62,303 nt of DNA from Planctomycetota bacterium (GTDB lineage: Bacteria; Planctomycetota; Planctomycetia; Pirellulales; UBA1268). The stretch spans positions 1 through 62,303 of the forward strand of contig JABAAH010000013.1 of NCBI GenBank assembly GCA_014238855.1. The letters run 5' to 3'. The translations under genes were made by a program, and so were the position numbers. Positions 17,585 to 26,935 of this stretch are shown here, in pieces; position 1 is the stretch's first letter, and the number at the start of each line of letters is the position of its first letter. The notes beneath the pieces were generated by a model, which worked only from the letters and a program-made list of their open reading frames with translations, did no database searches and was not told the DNA's origin.

Positions 17585-18895
17585 ATGAGTGATACTTCCT
17601 CAAAAACTGCCGATTCCGCTGGTATCCGCCGACAATTTGCTGGGGTGGACCTCAAGGAACTTGCCAAGAAATATAGAACTCCTTTCTATGCTTACGATGC
17701 GGATATGATCCGGCAACGATGTGCTGACCTCAATGCGTGGGATACCGTTCGTTTTGCTCAAAAGGCGTGTTCCAACATCGCCATTCTGAATCTCATGCGT
17801 CATGAGGGCGTTCTTGTAGATGCTGTAAGCCATGGCGAAATTGCAAGAGCCATCGCTGCGGGCTATCAACCACACGAAAAATCTGGGAGCCAAGAAGGCT
17901 TACCTCCAGCAGATCCAATTGTTTATACAGCAGATATTTTTGATCGCGAGAGCCTTGAGGCTGTTGTGCAGCACGGCATTCATGTCAACTGCGGATCCGC
18001 AGACATGCTCGAGCAGTTGGCAGAACATGTCCCCGGGGCAAACGTGACACTTCGAATAAATCCTGGGTTCGGTCATGGTCACAGCCAAAAAACGAATACG
18101 GGAGGAGAAGGGTCCAAACACGGCATCTGGCACGAGGCTGTCTCAGATGTTCTTCGACGGGCGGAATGGGCGGGACTTGCAGTTACAGGGCTGCACATGC
18201 ACATTGGCAGTGGCGCTGATTTAAACCATCTTGCTACAGTTGCCGAGTCACTTGAAAAGACAGCGCATGATATTGGTCGTTCACTCACCATGATCAGCGC
18301 GGGCGGAGGACTCCCGGTACCCTATCAAAAAGATGAAAGCCGAGCTGACCTGTCAGGCTACTTTACGTTATGGGATACGACTCGGAAACGCCTCGAAGAT
18401 TCCTTCGGGCATAGTATTCGGCTTGAAATTGAACCGGGTCGATACCTTACAGCTGAGGCCGGCATTTTGGTGACCGAAGTCAGAGCAACAAAGCGACAAG
18501 GCTCAAAAAAGTATCTTTTAGTTGACGCTGGTTTCCATACCCTTGCTCGTCCTGTCCTTTATGGATCGTATCATCCAATGACTCTCTGCCCGACCTCGAC
18601 GACACCGCCTCGAGAGCTTGAGTCTGTTGCCGTAGGTGGACCACTCTGCGAGTCTGGAGACATTTTCACACAAGAAGAGGGTGGTTTTGTTTCAACGCGA
18701 GATCTGCGCCCGGCTCGTGTTGGTGACCTCCTTATTATTGAAGTAGCCGGTGCGTACGGGTTTGTCATGGCAAGTAACTACAACTCAAAACCTTTTCCCG
18801 CTGAAATACTTATTGATAAAGGCTCGTCCCAACTGGTGCGTGCCCGGCAGACGGCGGATGAAATTTATTCTGGAGAATGTATTCCCGAGATATGA
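17585..18895 (+). CDS. lysA: diaminopimelate decarboxylase
   Basis: A 436-residue fold-type III PLP enzyme that makes lysine from meso-diaminopimelate. The PLP lysine is K60 in VRFAQKACSN, followed by HGEIARAI, the glycine-rich GLHMHIGSG motif, GGGLPVPY, LEIEPGRYL and the intersubunit GPLCESGD cysteine motif. All these are characteristic of LysA and not of arginine decarboxylases. Length is close to the family norm, with a slightly long N-terminus (about 20 residues before the barrel). It is divergent from the M50 protease gene and shares the 19-bp tandem repeat upstream. No lysine riboswitch is seen. Confidence 0.93.
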   Translation: MSDTSSKTADSAGIRRQFAGVDLKELAKKYRTPFYAYDADMIRQRCADLNAWDTVRFAQKACSNIAILNLMRHEGVLVDAVSHGEIARAIAAGYQPHEKSGSQEGLPPADPIVYTADIFDRESLEAVVQHGIHVNCGSADMLEQLAEHVPGANVTLRINPGFGHGHSQKTNTGGEGSKHGIWHEAVSDVLRRAEWAGLAVTGLHMHIGSGADLNHLATVAESLEKTAHDIGRSLTMISAGGGLPVPYQKDESRADLSGYFTLWDTTRKRLEDSFGHSIRLEIEPGRYLTAEAGILVTEVRATKRQGSKKYLLVDAGFHTLARPVLYGSYHPMTLCPTSTTPPRELESVAVGGPLCESGDIFTQEEGGFVSTRDLRPARVGDLLIIEVAGAYGFVMASNYNSKPFPAEILIDKGSSQLVRARQTADEIYSGECIPEI

Positions 18896-19140
18896 GTGGT
18901 ATTGGGTTGATCCCTGTCAAAAACGAAAATCACCATATTGTGGGAATTACTGCAGGCAGTCAATAACTTGCCCTCTTCATTGACTCGATCATATTTTTGG
19001 GGAAATTGAATAAAACCAGTATTTTAAGCGACTCAATCCACCCCGATCTCGAGACCTAACAATTGGATTTGGTCGGAGGATTTTTCACGGCTACAATACA
19101 TTGGTTCAGGTTTCCTCACCAACTTCCGATAGTAAGACTT

Positions 19141-19533
19141 ATGGCAAAACAAGGTCCCAGAAAAAAGCTTCCGAAGGAACTCGCGGTTATCAATGCTGAT
19201 AACTGCACTGGCTGCGAGAGTTGCCTCGAGGTCTGTCCCGTTGACTGCATATTTAAAGTGCAGCAATACGACCAATTTCACAACCTCCAAAGTTGGTGTG
19301 AAATAGATATTGAACGATGCGTTGGTTGTGAGGTCTGTGTACATATTCCCGGCAAAAAAACGAATCTTTATGACCTCAAGGTTTGCCCTTGGGACGCGAT
19401 TGAAATGGTTGCTACCGAGGAAGTCGCTGTCGCCGTCGCCGAAATGGGTGGACCTCCAGAATATGTTCAGGAGAATTGGGATCGTCTTGTCGATACGGCC
19501 CAGCACCTTGCCGAACTTAAAGCGGCGAAATAA
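19141..19533 (+). CDS. two-cluster 4Fe-4S ferredoxin-like protein
   Basis: A 130-residue electron-transfer protein. The first motif is canonical, C22-x2-C25-x2-C28-x3-C32-P. The second is stretched: C60-x2-C63-x2-C66 is separated by 15 residues, rather than 3, from C82-P. The start MAKQGPRKKL at 19141 gives a compact protein; the upstream in-frame extension to 19063 looks noncoding. A C-terminal helix of about 40 residues (EYVQENWDRLVDTAQ) follows. It lies between lysA and dprA with no redox partner near, so its donor and acceptor are unknown. The stop is followed by a near-repeat of AAAGCGGCGAA that also encodes its last codons. Confidence 0.85.
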   Translation: MAKQGPRKKLPKELAVINADNCTGCESCLEVCPVDCIFKVQQYDQFHNLQSWCEIDIERCVGCEVCVHIPGKKTNLYDLKVCPWDAIEMVATEEVAVAVAEMGGPPEYVQENWDRLVDTAQHLAELKAAK

Positions 19534-19636
19534 AGCGGCGAAGAAATTTGCACAAGGATTGTGAAATTCCTTTGTGATTCTGGTCCAGAGCTGTATAGTG
19601 TACAAAAATACACTGCTCTTTTCTCCAGGTCGCATC

Positions 19637-20794
19637 ATGCTCGATGTCAAAGTTCAGAAAGATATAGCTCTTCCTCGCGATCAACTTTTACTTGATCGAA
19701 TCAAACTCTCTGTAGTGCCTGGCCTTGGGCCGGTTCTCAGACAGCGCCTTATTTATGAGTTTGGCTCAGTGTCGAAGATTTTTGAGCAAAGCGTATCGTC
19801 GCTTCAAAGCATTCATGGCGTTGGCAACCATCTGGCATCTGCCATTTTCAGTAGCAGAACGAGCACAAAGCCCTCACGTATTCTTGATGAGTGCAAGCAA
19901 CATGGCATCAATATTCTATTAGACACCGACCCCGAATTCCCGGAGCTTCTTTCACACATTCCTGACCCGCCCGACATGCTCTTCATTCGTGGTACGTTCG
20001 AGCCATGCGACAGGTTAGCAATTGCTGTTGTAGGTGCTCGACACGCCACTACCGCAGGGCAACGGATAACCAAAACTTTCGCAAACGGTCTCGCTCGTGC
20101 TGGCTTGACCATTGTTAGTGGGTTAGCCCGAGGTATTGATGCAGCCGCACATCATGAAGCAATCCGTGCGGGTGGACGAACAATTGCAGTCTTAGGGAGT
20201 GGTCTGCGTAATATCTACCCACGCGAGCATGCTCGTTTCGTTGAAGATATTATTCAACACGGATGTGCAATCAGTGAAGTTCCGCCCTCAACCCCACCAC
20301 AAGCAGCGGCTTTTCCAAGGCGAAACAGGATTGTTTCAGGGCTCTGCGTTGGAACTCTTGTCATACAGGCTTCAGAGCGATCTGGTGCACTCATAACAGC
20401 ACGGCTGGCAGGAGAACAGGGACGAGATGTTTTCGCTATTCCGGGGCCAATCGAGTGCCGAATGTCTGCAGGGTGCCATAGCCTCATACGTGATGGGGTG
20501 ACTCTTGTAACATGTGTCGATCAAATTCTTGATGAACTTGGTCCGTTATACAAAAAAGCAACTTGTACCAGCAGGCCTGAAGTCCACCACCCGGCAGAAC
20601 GAAAGCTGAATGAATTTGAAAGAAATGTACTTGCTGCAATTGACGCCACTTCAAATCAGAACAAAAGCACTACGATTGACGCCGTTGTCGAATACACAAA
20701 TCTGGAAGCTTCCCGTGTATTAGCAGCGTGCTCTGCCCTGGAAATTCATCGAATTACCATTCGTTTTCCTGGCAACATAATTGAACGTCGTTAA
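19637..20794 (+). CDS. dprA: DNA processing protein DprA
   Basis: A 385-residue protein that binds incoming single-stranded DNA and loads RecA during natural transformation. It has an N-terminal helix-hairpin-helix-like domain (about 15-65, with VPGLGPVLRQRL), the Rossmann core with VGARHATTAGQ, SGLARGIDAAAH, LGSGLRNIYPREH, FPRRNRIVSGL and SGALITARLAGEQGR, and a C-terminal winged helix (about 310-385). ATG 19637 has AGG upstream; the frame to 19574 is not needed. No other competence gene is near, but the gene is intact. Downstream is prfB on the same strand, about 90 bp away. Confidence 0.93.
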   Translation: MLDVKVQKDIALPRDQLLLDRIKLSVVPGLGPVLRQRLIYEFGSVSKIFEQSVSSLQSIHGVGNHLASAIFSSRTSTKPSRILDECKQHGINILLDTDPEFPELLSHIPDPPDMLFIRGTFEPCDRLAIAVVGARHATTAGQRITKTFANGLARAGLTIVSGLARGIDAAAHHEAIRAGGRTIAVLGSGLRNIYPREHARFVEDIIQHGCAISEVPPSTPPQAAAFPRRNRIVSGLCVGTLVIQASERSGALITARLAGEQGRDVFAIPGPIECRMSAGCHSLIRDGVTLVTCVDQILDELGPLYKKATCTSRPEVHHPAERKLNEFERNVLAAIDATSNQNKSTTIDAVVEYTNLEASRVLAACSALEIHRITIRFPGNIIERR

Positions 20795-20881
20795 CTCCAT
20801 AAGCCAAAAGAAACATACCCGCTCCGTAGAAAACAAACTGACTCTTTGTCTGAGGTCATGCCGCACCCTACAATCTGTTGC

Positions 20882-22004
20882 ATGGATACAACACTCTTTC
20901 ATCGTGTAGAAGAAGTCTGCGGTCGCCTCCTTCAACTTCGAGACTCTCTTTAACTACGCAGGTCGTACCAAATCAGCAGCCAAACTTGAAAGCCAGATGT
21001 CTCAATCTGATTTCTGGAACGACAGTGATGCCGCGCAAACTACTGTTGCTGAACTCAAACAGTTAAACACCATCCTCAAGCCACTTGATGAATCAATCTC
21101 GGCTGCCGATGATTTGGAAGCGCTTGTAGACCTTGTTAAAGAAGATGATTCACTAGAGTCCGAACTGTCTGCTGAGGCAACTCGCGTTGAACGACTGGTT
21201 GATCAGCTAGAACTTACCTCTCTCCTGAGCGGTCCTCATGATTCTTGCGATGCACTGGTGTCGATCCACGCTCGGGATGGCGGTACAGATGCAAATGATT
21301 GGGCAGAGATGATGTTGCGAATGTACTCCGCCTGGGCAAACAAAAGAGAATTTCGTACTGAGTTGCTCGACAGGCAAGACGACGACGTAGCTGGCATTCA
21401 GAATGCCACCGTTGCAATAAGGGGGCCATGGGCGTACGGATATTTGCGTGGCGAGATGGGCATTCACCGACTCGTCCGAATTAGTCCATTTAACGCCGAA
21501 GGGAAACGGCAGACCAGTTTTGCCGCCGTTGATGTTTCCCCAGAAATAAGTGATGAAGACCCCGACATTGAAATAAAAGACGAAGACACTCGAGAGGATG
21601 TCTTTCGAGCAAGTGGTGCTGGTGGCCAGCACGTCAATAAGACTTCGAGTGCTATTCGGATCACTCACTTCCCAAGTGGAATTGTGGTTCAATGCCAGAG
21701 TGAACGCAGTCAACATAAAAACAGAGCCACTGCCATCAAAATGTTGCGGTCTCGGCTTGCTCGACTCGAGGAAGAAAAACGTGAAGCTGAGCAACTAGCA
21801 AAATATAAGCTTCAACCAAAGACTGGCTTTGGCTCACAAATTAGAAATTATTTTCTTCACCCTGATCAACGAGTTAAAGATCAAAGAACAGGGCACTATG
21901 TGGGAAACTTCCAGAGCGTACTTGATGGTAATCTTGATGGCTTCCTCGATGCTTTTCTTCGGTGGAAAGCCTCGGATTCGGGTCCTGCCAGTGTTGACGA
22001 GTGA
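20882..22004 (+). CDS. prfB: peptide chain release factor 2, requiring a +1 frameshift at CTT TAA C
   Basis: RF2 ends translation at UGA and UAA. The gene starts at ATG 20882 and reads 23 codons to CTT (20948-20950), then in-frame TAA (20951-20953). A +1 slip on CTT resumes at AAC (20952) and gives about 373 residues, joining the expected N-terminal helix ([18 protein letters not shown]) to [14 protein letters not shown]. The body has the RF2 stop-reading SPF (RISPF), and [14 protein letters not shown] with the catalytic GGQ. The usual programmed site is CTT TGA C; here the stop is TAA and no strong Shine-Dalgarno-like AGGGGG lies just upstream. Starting at ATG 20997 would delete a conserved helix. 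UGA is used as stop elsewhere (lysA), so RF2 is needed. Confidence 0.88.
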
Positions 22005-22016
22005 GCCTACGGGCTC
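22003..22016 (+). other. stem-loop with UACG tetraloop at the prfB stop
   Basis: GAGCC-TACG-GGCTC forms a 5-bp stem with a C(UACG)G tetraloop, an exceptionally stable UNCG type, starting inside the prfB stop codon. A T-run follows 11 nt later, too far for a standard terminator. It could pause transcription or protect the 3' end between prfB and infA. Confidence 0.35.
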
Positions 22017-22084
22017 CGACTGGACGTTTTTCCTCAGGCAGGATACAGTCGAGAAAACTACAATTCAATTTCTATAGGATTCAC

Positions 22085-22306
22085 ATGCCGGAAAAAGAAC
22101 AAGCTCTTGAAGTAGAAGGCGTTGTCACGCAAGCGCTGGCAAACACTCGGTTCCGAGTTCAAATTGAGGGTGGACACATCGTAAATGCCCACGTGGCAGG
22201 AAAAATGCGAAAGAATTTCATCCGGATCGTTCCCGGAGATAAAGTGAAAGTTGAATTATCTCCCTACGACCTCACGAAAGGCCGAATAACGTTCCGCGAA
22301 CGTTAA
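22085..22306 (+). CDS. infA: translation initiation factor IF-1
   Basis: A 73-residue OB-fold protein that binds the ribosomal A site during initiation. The sequence [19 protein letters not shown], then [16 protein letters not shown] and [18 protein letters not shown], is unmistakable IF-1. AGGA stands 5 nt before ATG 22085. It follows prfB by 80 bp on the same strand, so termination and initiation factors may share a transcript. It converges with the Tex gene, whose stop is 11 bp away. Confidence 0.96.
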   Translation: MPEKEQALEVEGVVTQALANTRFRVQIEGGHIVNAHVAGKMRKNFIRIVPGDKVKVELSPYDLTKGRITFRER

Positions 22307-22317
22307 TCACAGAGACA

Positions 22318-25128
22318 CTACTGAGAAGTCTCTTCTGAAGGACCCTCACTAGATTGTTGTTCATTCGGCACCTCAGTTGAGTCACGAACCTGAGAAGAAG
22401 ACTCTTGCGCCGAGCCATCTGGCTCGAACTTAGTTGTATCCTGATCAGGCATGGGTTTCACTACTGCTTCTGCAACCAGAGACTTCTCTTCTTTACCACC
22501 AGTTGATGAAACTGCTGGCAGAGGACTGCCTAGATCACCATGGTCGGCATTGCTTGCTACCGTTTCTTTTGAGTCTGCCTCTCGTCTTTCACTATCTTTC
22601 TTCTGCTTCTTTTTAGAACTTTCCGCCATTACATCATCAACACCAGTTTGAATATTTAAAAACTGTTTTAGATCACCAAATGTTCTCAATGGCTCCTGAC
22701 CGGTCTTCATTTCTGCAGTAATTGCCTTCTTTGACTGACGATCCGGACGAGATGTATATGTGCGGGGTCCGCGAAATTGTTTCCTCCCCTTTCTTTCATT
22801 CTCTCCAGAATTTCGACGACCGTGCCCACCTTTTAAACTCTTAGGCTCTCCTGGCTTGTTTTGAAAATAACCCTCAGAAGATTTCTTTTTTGAATTCTGT
22901 TGCCGCCCTTTATTTGCTCCATGAACCGGCTTCGTACCTGGCTTAATCATCGTCAAGGCTACACGGCGACGAGTTTTATCAAGCTCAAGAACCCAGACCC
23001 TGACTGCTTGGCCAACGACAACAGCAGCGTGTGGATCTCGTATGAATCCACTTGAAAGCTGGCTGACATGCACAAGTCCGCTGTCGTGCAAGCCGATATC
23101 AACAAACACACCAAAATCAACAACGTTTAGTACCGATCCTCGTAGTTCCATACCAACTTCGAGGTCTTCAAACTTGAGCACGCCCTGCTTAAACAGAGGC
23201 TCGGGTAGATCCTCACGTGGATCCCGGCCAGGCTGGACGAATTGCTCCACAATATCAGCAAGCAATAGTCGCCCAACACCTAATTCATCAGCCACGGCAT
23301 TAAGATTTATGTTGCTAACTGCATCAGCAATCTTTTGATGTTTCTCACGATCGACTAATTCAGCTGAAGACGTATCAAGTTTTTCCAGCAGTCGCTCCGC
23401 AACTTGATAGCTTTCCGGATGGATTCGAGTCGAATCAAGTGGATTGATCCCATCAGATATTTTTAAAAAACCAACTGCTTGTACAAATGCCGTATCACCA
23501 AAGCCAGGTACTTCACGGAATTGTTCTCGTGAAGTAAACGGACCCTTCGCAGCTCGCCAGTCAATAATGCCTTTCGCAACAGCCTGATTAAGACCAGCCA
23601 CATACCGTAACAGTGCGGGGCTCGCAGTATTCACGTCGACGCCGACATAATTAACACAACCTTCAACCACTGCATCAAGTGAAGCATGAAGGTGTCTGGC
23701 TTTGACATCATGCTGATATAAGCCCACCCCAATATTTGCCGGCTCAATTTTTACAAGTTCAGAAAGAGGATCGAGCAATCGCCGACCAATTGAAACTGCA
23801 CCCCGGTACGCTGCCTCAAAGTTCGGTAGCTCCTCGCGTGCATACTGACTTGTGGAATAGACACTTGCTCCTGCCTCATTCACAATCACATAAGCAATCT
23901 CGTCTTCTTTTAATTCACCGACGACAAGCTCTGACAGCAGGGACTCTACTTCTCTCCCTGCTGTTCCATTCCCAACCGCAATCACCTTACAGCCGTGCTC
24001 ACGGACGAGTTCAACGACTCGAGAAGCTGCTGCTTTTTTCTGTTCTGCTTTGCCGACAACGTGAAGGATGTCATGAGCCAAGGGATTGCCACAAGAATCA
24101 AGCACTACTGCTTTGCAACCACTCTTAAAGCCAGGGTCGATCGCAAGAACAATTCGGCCTGTCACCATGGGCTGCAACAGAAGGTTTCGCAAGTTACGAG
24201 CGAAAACTGCAATTGCATGCTCTTCAGACGCATCGGTCATCTCACGCCGTACCTCGCGTTCGAGACTCGGTAAAATCAGTCGTGCGAGCGCATCACGGCA
24301 ACAACCTTTGAGGAATTCTGCGTGAGGATGACCAGCAGGAATAACTAATTCGTCGGCTATCTTCTGAATTTCTTCCGTTGGCCCCTCGATCCGGACTCGC
24401 AAGATTTTTGCTCTTTCCCCTCGATTCATCGCCAAAACACGATGGGGTGGAACTTTCTGAAGATGCTCATCGAAGTCAAAATAGTCTCGGAAATGTTTGG
24501 CTGTCTTGGTCATCGCCTTTCCAGGCGTTTCAATACGCAAGCTGCGAAGTCGGCCTTTCTGGAATAGAAGCTTGCGCAAACGCTGTCGCACGTCAGCTCG
24601 AGAACTAAAAAGATCTGCAATGATATGCCCCACGCCAAGCAAGGCATCTGCTGCAGAGGCAACACCAGAGTCGTCATCAACAAAATCTGCTGCTCGTTTC
24701 TCTAAATCTGCCGCCTGAGAATCTGCTGCGAGTATTTCGTTCGCAAGTGGCTCTAACCTTTTTTGTTTTGCCTGTTCTGCAAGGGAGAGGCGTTTAGGTT
24801 TGAAGGGAAGATAGAGATCTTCAAGTATTTTTGTACTCCCAGCCGCATTGATTTTCTCTTGCAGCTCAGATGTAAGTTTTCCCTGCCCTTCGATTGTGCG
24901 AAGAATGGTCTGCTTACGGTCAGCTAATTGGCGAGCTTTACCGACAGCATCAGTGATACTTCGAAGTTGAAGTTCATCGAGACCTCCTGTTTGATCCCTA
25001 CGATATCGCGTAATGAAGGGAACAGTATTCCCTTCATCAATTAATTGCACGGCAGCAAGAATGCCCGGCTCAGGCAGTCCTAGCCGCTTCGCGATTCGTC
25101 CTAAGTCAATGACGGTCGTGGAACCCAT
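22318..25128 (-). CDS. tex: Tex-family transcription accessory / S1 RNA-binding protein with a long disordered C-terminal tail
   Basis: A protein of about 936 residues from ATG 25128, which has a GGGGCGG-like ribosome site; the frame continues to a TTG at 25176. It carries the Tex N-terminal helical domain (PFITRYRRDQTGGLDE), a YqgF/RuvC-like domain (VLAIDPGFKSGCKAVVLD), helix-hairpin-helix repeats (NTASPALLRYVAGLN) and one S1 domain (ELRGSVLNVVDFGVFVDIG). Tex proteins bind nucleic acid and influence transcription and fitness. Family members usually end soon after S1, near 770 residues. Here about 190 more residues follow, rich in Lys, Ser, Gly and Glu: first basic (KGRQQNSKKKSSEG), then acidic, with one folded-looking patch RTFGDLKQFLNI. 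Confidence 0.92.
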   Translation of the reverse strand: MGSTTVIDLGRIAKRLGLPEPGILAAVQLIDEGNTVPFITRYRRDQTGGLDELQLRSITDAVGKARQLADRKQTILRTIEGQGKLTSELQEKINAAGSTKILEDLYLPFKPKRLSLAEQAKQKRLEPLANEILAADSQAADLEKRAADFVDDDSGVASAADALLGVGHIIADLFSSRADVRQRLRKLLFQKGRLRSLRIETPGKAMTKTAKHFRDYFDFDEHLQKVPPHRVLAMNRGERAKILRVRIEGPTEEIQKIADELVIPAGHPHAEFLKGCCRDALARLILPSLEREVRREMTDASEEHAIAVFARNLRNLLLQPMVTGRIVLAIDPGFKSGCKAVVLDSCGNPLAHDILHVVGKAEQKKAAASRVVELVREHGCKVIAVGNGTAGREVESLLSELVVGELKEDEIAYVIVNEAGASVYSTSQYAREELPNFEAAYRGAVSIGRRLLDPLSELVKIEPANIGVGLYQHDVKARHLHASLDAVVEGCVNYVGVDVNTASPALLRYVAGLNQAVAKGIIDWRAAKGPFTSREQFREVPGFGDTAFVQAVGFLKISDGINPLDSTRIHPESYQVAERLLEKLDTSSAELVDREKHQKIADAVSNINLNAVADELGVGRLLLADIVEQFVQPGRDPREDLPEPLFKQGVLKFEDLEVGMELRGSVLNVVDFGVFVDIGLHDSGLVHVSQLSSGFIRDPHAAVVVGQAVRVWVLELDKTRRRVALTMIKPGTKPVHGANKGRQQNSKKKSSEGYFQNKPGEPKSLKGGHGRRNSGENERKGRKQFRGPRTYTSRPDRQSKKAITAEMKTGQEPLRTFGDLKQFLNIQTGVDDVMAESSKKKQKKDSERREADSKETVASNADHGDLGSPLPAVSSTGGKEEKSLVAEAVVKPMPDQDTTKFEPDGSAQESSSQVRDSTEVPNEQQSSEGPSEETSQ

Positions 25129-25387
25129 CCGCCCCGCCGGTTTACAAACAGTGAAGGAAATGTAGCCCTTGAGCAAATTGGCATTCAGTGCAGCTTTTTA
25201 AAGAATTCACCACAACCTGAATAACAATTACTTAAAGACTAGCGATCTTGCTCTTTCAGACCAGAACGCCATTTTGCCGACGACGTCTTAAATCATAAAG
25301 AACAAGAGTATGGTGCAGAACAACCCACACAACTATCTCGATAAATGTAGAGCGCAATGGGTGGCGTTGTCAAACCGCCAAGCCTGC

Positions 25388-25421
25388 CCAAGCTTCCCGT
25401 TCTCACTCTCACGAAGCTTGG
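25388..25421. repeat. inverted repeat CCAAGCTTC / GAAGCTTGG
   Basis: Two perfect 9-bp arms at 25388-25396 and 25413-25421 separated by 16 bp. The right arm ends 2 bp before a consensus TTGACA box. This is a plausible operator for the DegT-type gene downstream, or chance; no T-run supports a terminator. Confidence 0.45.
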
Positions 25422-25423
25422 TC

Positions 25424-25451
25424 TTGACACTCACCCCACTTGCAAAATATT
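25424..25451 (+). promoter_or_regulatory. candidate promoter for the DegT aminotransferase gene
   Basis: TTGACA (25424-25429) is a perfect -35 box; AATATT (25446-25451) is a 4-of-6 -10 box after 16 bp. It would give a leader of about 140 nt that contains a perfect hairpin, GGCAGA-TCT-TCTGCC, at 25545-25559. Read only from consensus. The rest of the 468-bp spacer 25129-25596 holds nothing else recognisable apart from the inverted repeat. Confidence 0.35.
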
Positions 25452-25596
25452 CACCCTCTTCTGACACCCGGGCCATATGAGGCCAAAAATCGATTTTTCA
25501 AACTGGAGAGCCCGGCTCAAACATGACGATTTACTTAGATAAAAGGCAGATCTTCTGCCGAAATGAGCCCTGCTGAATAGTGGAGACAATGAATCA

Positions 25597-26889
25597 ATGA
25601 CATCCGGCCCTCGTCCAGACTCAACCGAAAAACTATCGGACTCAACAGGCTTTCTCCCAAACGTTCCTCTCCTCGCAATAGATCGCCAAAATGGCCCTCT
25701 TCGAGAACAGTTTCGTCAAGTTATGGATGATGTCTGTGATTCAGGTCGCTTCGTTCTCGGACCAGATGTAACCGCTCTAGAGGACGAGCTATCCACGATC
25801 TTAGATGTACCGCATGTTATTGGTTGTGCATCAGGAAGTGATTCTCTCTTACTCGCACTGATGGCCCTCAACATCAAGCCTGGCGAAGAGGTCATCCTTC
25901 CAAGCTATACATTTTTTGCAACAGCAAGCGCTGTAACGCGGCTCGGTGGTGTACCAATATTTGCTGATATTGATCCAAGTACATTTCTCATTGATCCCGA
26001 TGATATTCGTCACCGAATCACTTCTCAAACGCGCGCTATTATCCCCGTACACCTCTTTGGCCAAACTGTTGATATGGACGCGATCCTGCCTATTGCGAAG
26101 CAGGCAGGACTTCCTATTATCGAAGATGCGGCTCAGTCGGTTCTATCAACATGGCATGGAAAATGTAGTGGTGGACTCGGTGATATCGGATGCTTTAGTT
26201 TTTACCCAACAAAAAACCTTGGTGGATTTGGTGACGGAGGGTTTCTCACAACTACACGTGATGATCTCGCCGAATCGCTCCGAAAACTCCGGGTTCATGG
26301 CATGGAGCCTCGCTATTATCATGATGTTGTTGGTATCAATAGTCGACTTGACTCACTTCAAGCCGCTGTCCTTCGCATCAAACTTCCCCTTCTGAATGAT
26401 TGGACGAATCAACGAGCACAGAATGCTATTCGATATACCGAAATGTTCAATCATTGTGGACTTCATGATGTTATTACATCACCAAAAATTGATACTCGTG
26501 GAAGACACGTATGGAACCAATACATCATTCGTGTTGCAGACGGAAAACGAGATGCCCTGCGAGAGCATTTAACGATATCTGGTGTCGGGACCGAAATTTA
26601 TTACCCCGTCCCACTCCACTTACAAAAGTGCTTTGATAATTTTGGCTGGAAAATGGGTGATCTTCCTATTACTGAATCTGCTGCAAAAGAAACACTCGCA
26701 CTTCCAATTTTTGCTGAACTTACGCCGGCAGAGCAAGCTACCGTTGTTGGACGAATAGCAGAATTTTTTGGCAAGCCGCCCGTACCGGAAGAATTTGAAT
26801 GTATAGAAAAAGGCTCCGATACGATTGGTCAACCACGACATGTTCAGAGAACTGGGCTTATTGGTCGTGCTGACGACGTCCGATGCTAG
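25597..26889 (+). CDS. DegT/DnrJ/EryC1/StrS family sugar aminotransferase
   Basis: A 430-residue PLP enzyme. The PLP lysine is K206 in SFYPTKNLGGFGDGG, with IIEDAAQS (aspartate contacting the pyridine nitrogen) at 175-182, CASGSDSLLLAL at 77-88 and the substrate-loop YYPVPLHLQ. Members transaminate nucleotide-linked keto-sugars for lipopolysaccharide, capsule or glycoprotein sugars. It has a 25-residue N-terminal lead and a 40-residue polar C-terminal tail beyond the usual end. No other nucleotide-sugar gene is adjacent, so the sugar is unknown. GGAG lies about 11 nt before the ATG. It converges with the topoisomerase VI A gene. Confidence 0.9.
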   Translation: MTSGPRPDSTEKLSDSTGFLPNVPLLAIDRQNGPLREQFRQVMDDVCDSGRFVLGPDVTALEDELSTILDVPHVIGCASGSDSLLLALMALNIKPGEEVILPSYTFFATASAVTRLGGVPIFADIDPSTFLIDPDDIRHRITSQTRAIIPVHLFGQTVDMDAILPIAKQAGLPIIEDAAQSVLSTWHGKCSGGLGDIGCFSFYPTKNLGGFGDGGFLTTTRDDLAESLRKLRVHGMEPRYYHDVVGINSRLDSLQAAVLRIKLPLLNDWTNQRAQNAIRYTEMFNHCGLHDVITSPKIDTRGRHVWNQYIIRVADGKRDALREHLTISGVGTEIYYPVPLHLQKCFDNFGWKMGDLPITESAAKETLALPIFAELTPAEQATVVGRIAEFFGKPPVPEEFECIEKGSDTIGQPRHVQRTGLIGRADDVRC

Positions 26890-26935
26890 CATCAAATTGG
26901 AAAACAACGCCTTGGCGGGCGATAGAAGCCATTCT

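Noticed and set aside
19033-19650. Minus-strand frame of 205 codons over the ferredoxin gene
   Set aside because: It is opposite a gene with clear Fe-S motifs and shows no family pattern of its own.
21207-21794. Minus-strand frame of 195 codons inside prfB
   Set aside because: It is antisense to strongly conserved RF2 motifs and has no independent support.
20997-22004. prfB starting at the internal ATG 20997
   Set aside because: It would remove the first conserved RF2 helix, which is encoded upstream and joins in the +1 frame.
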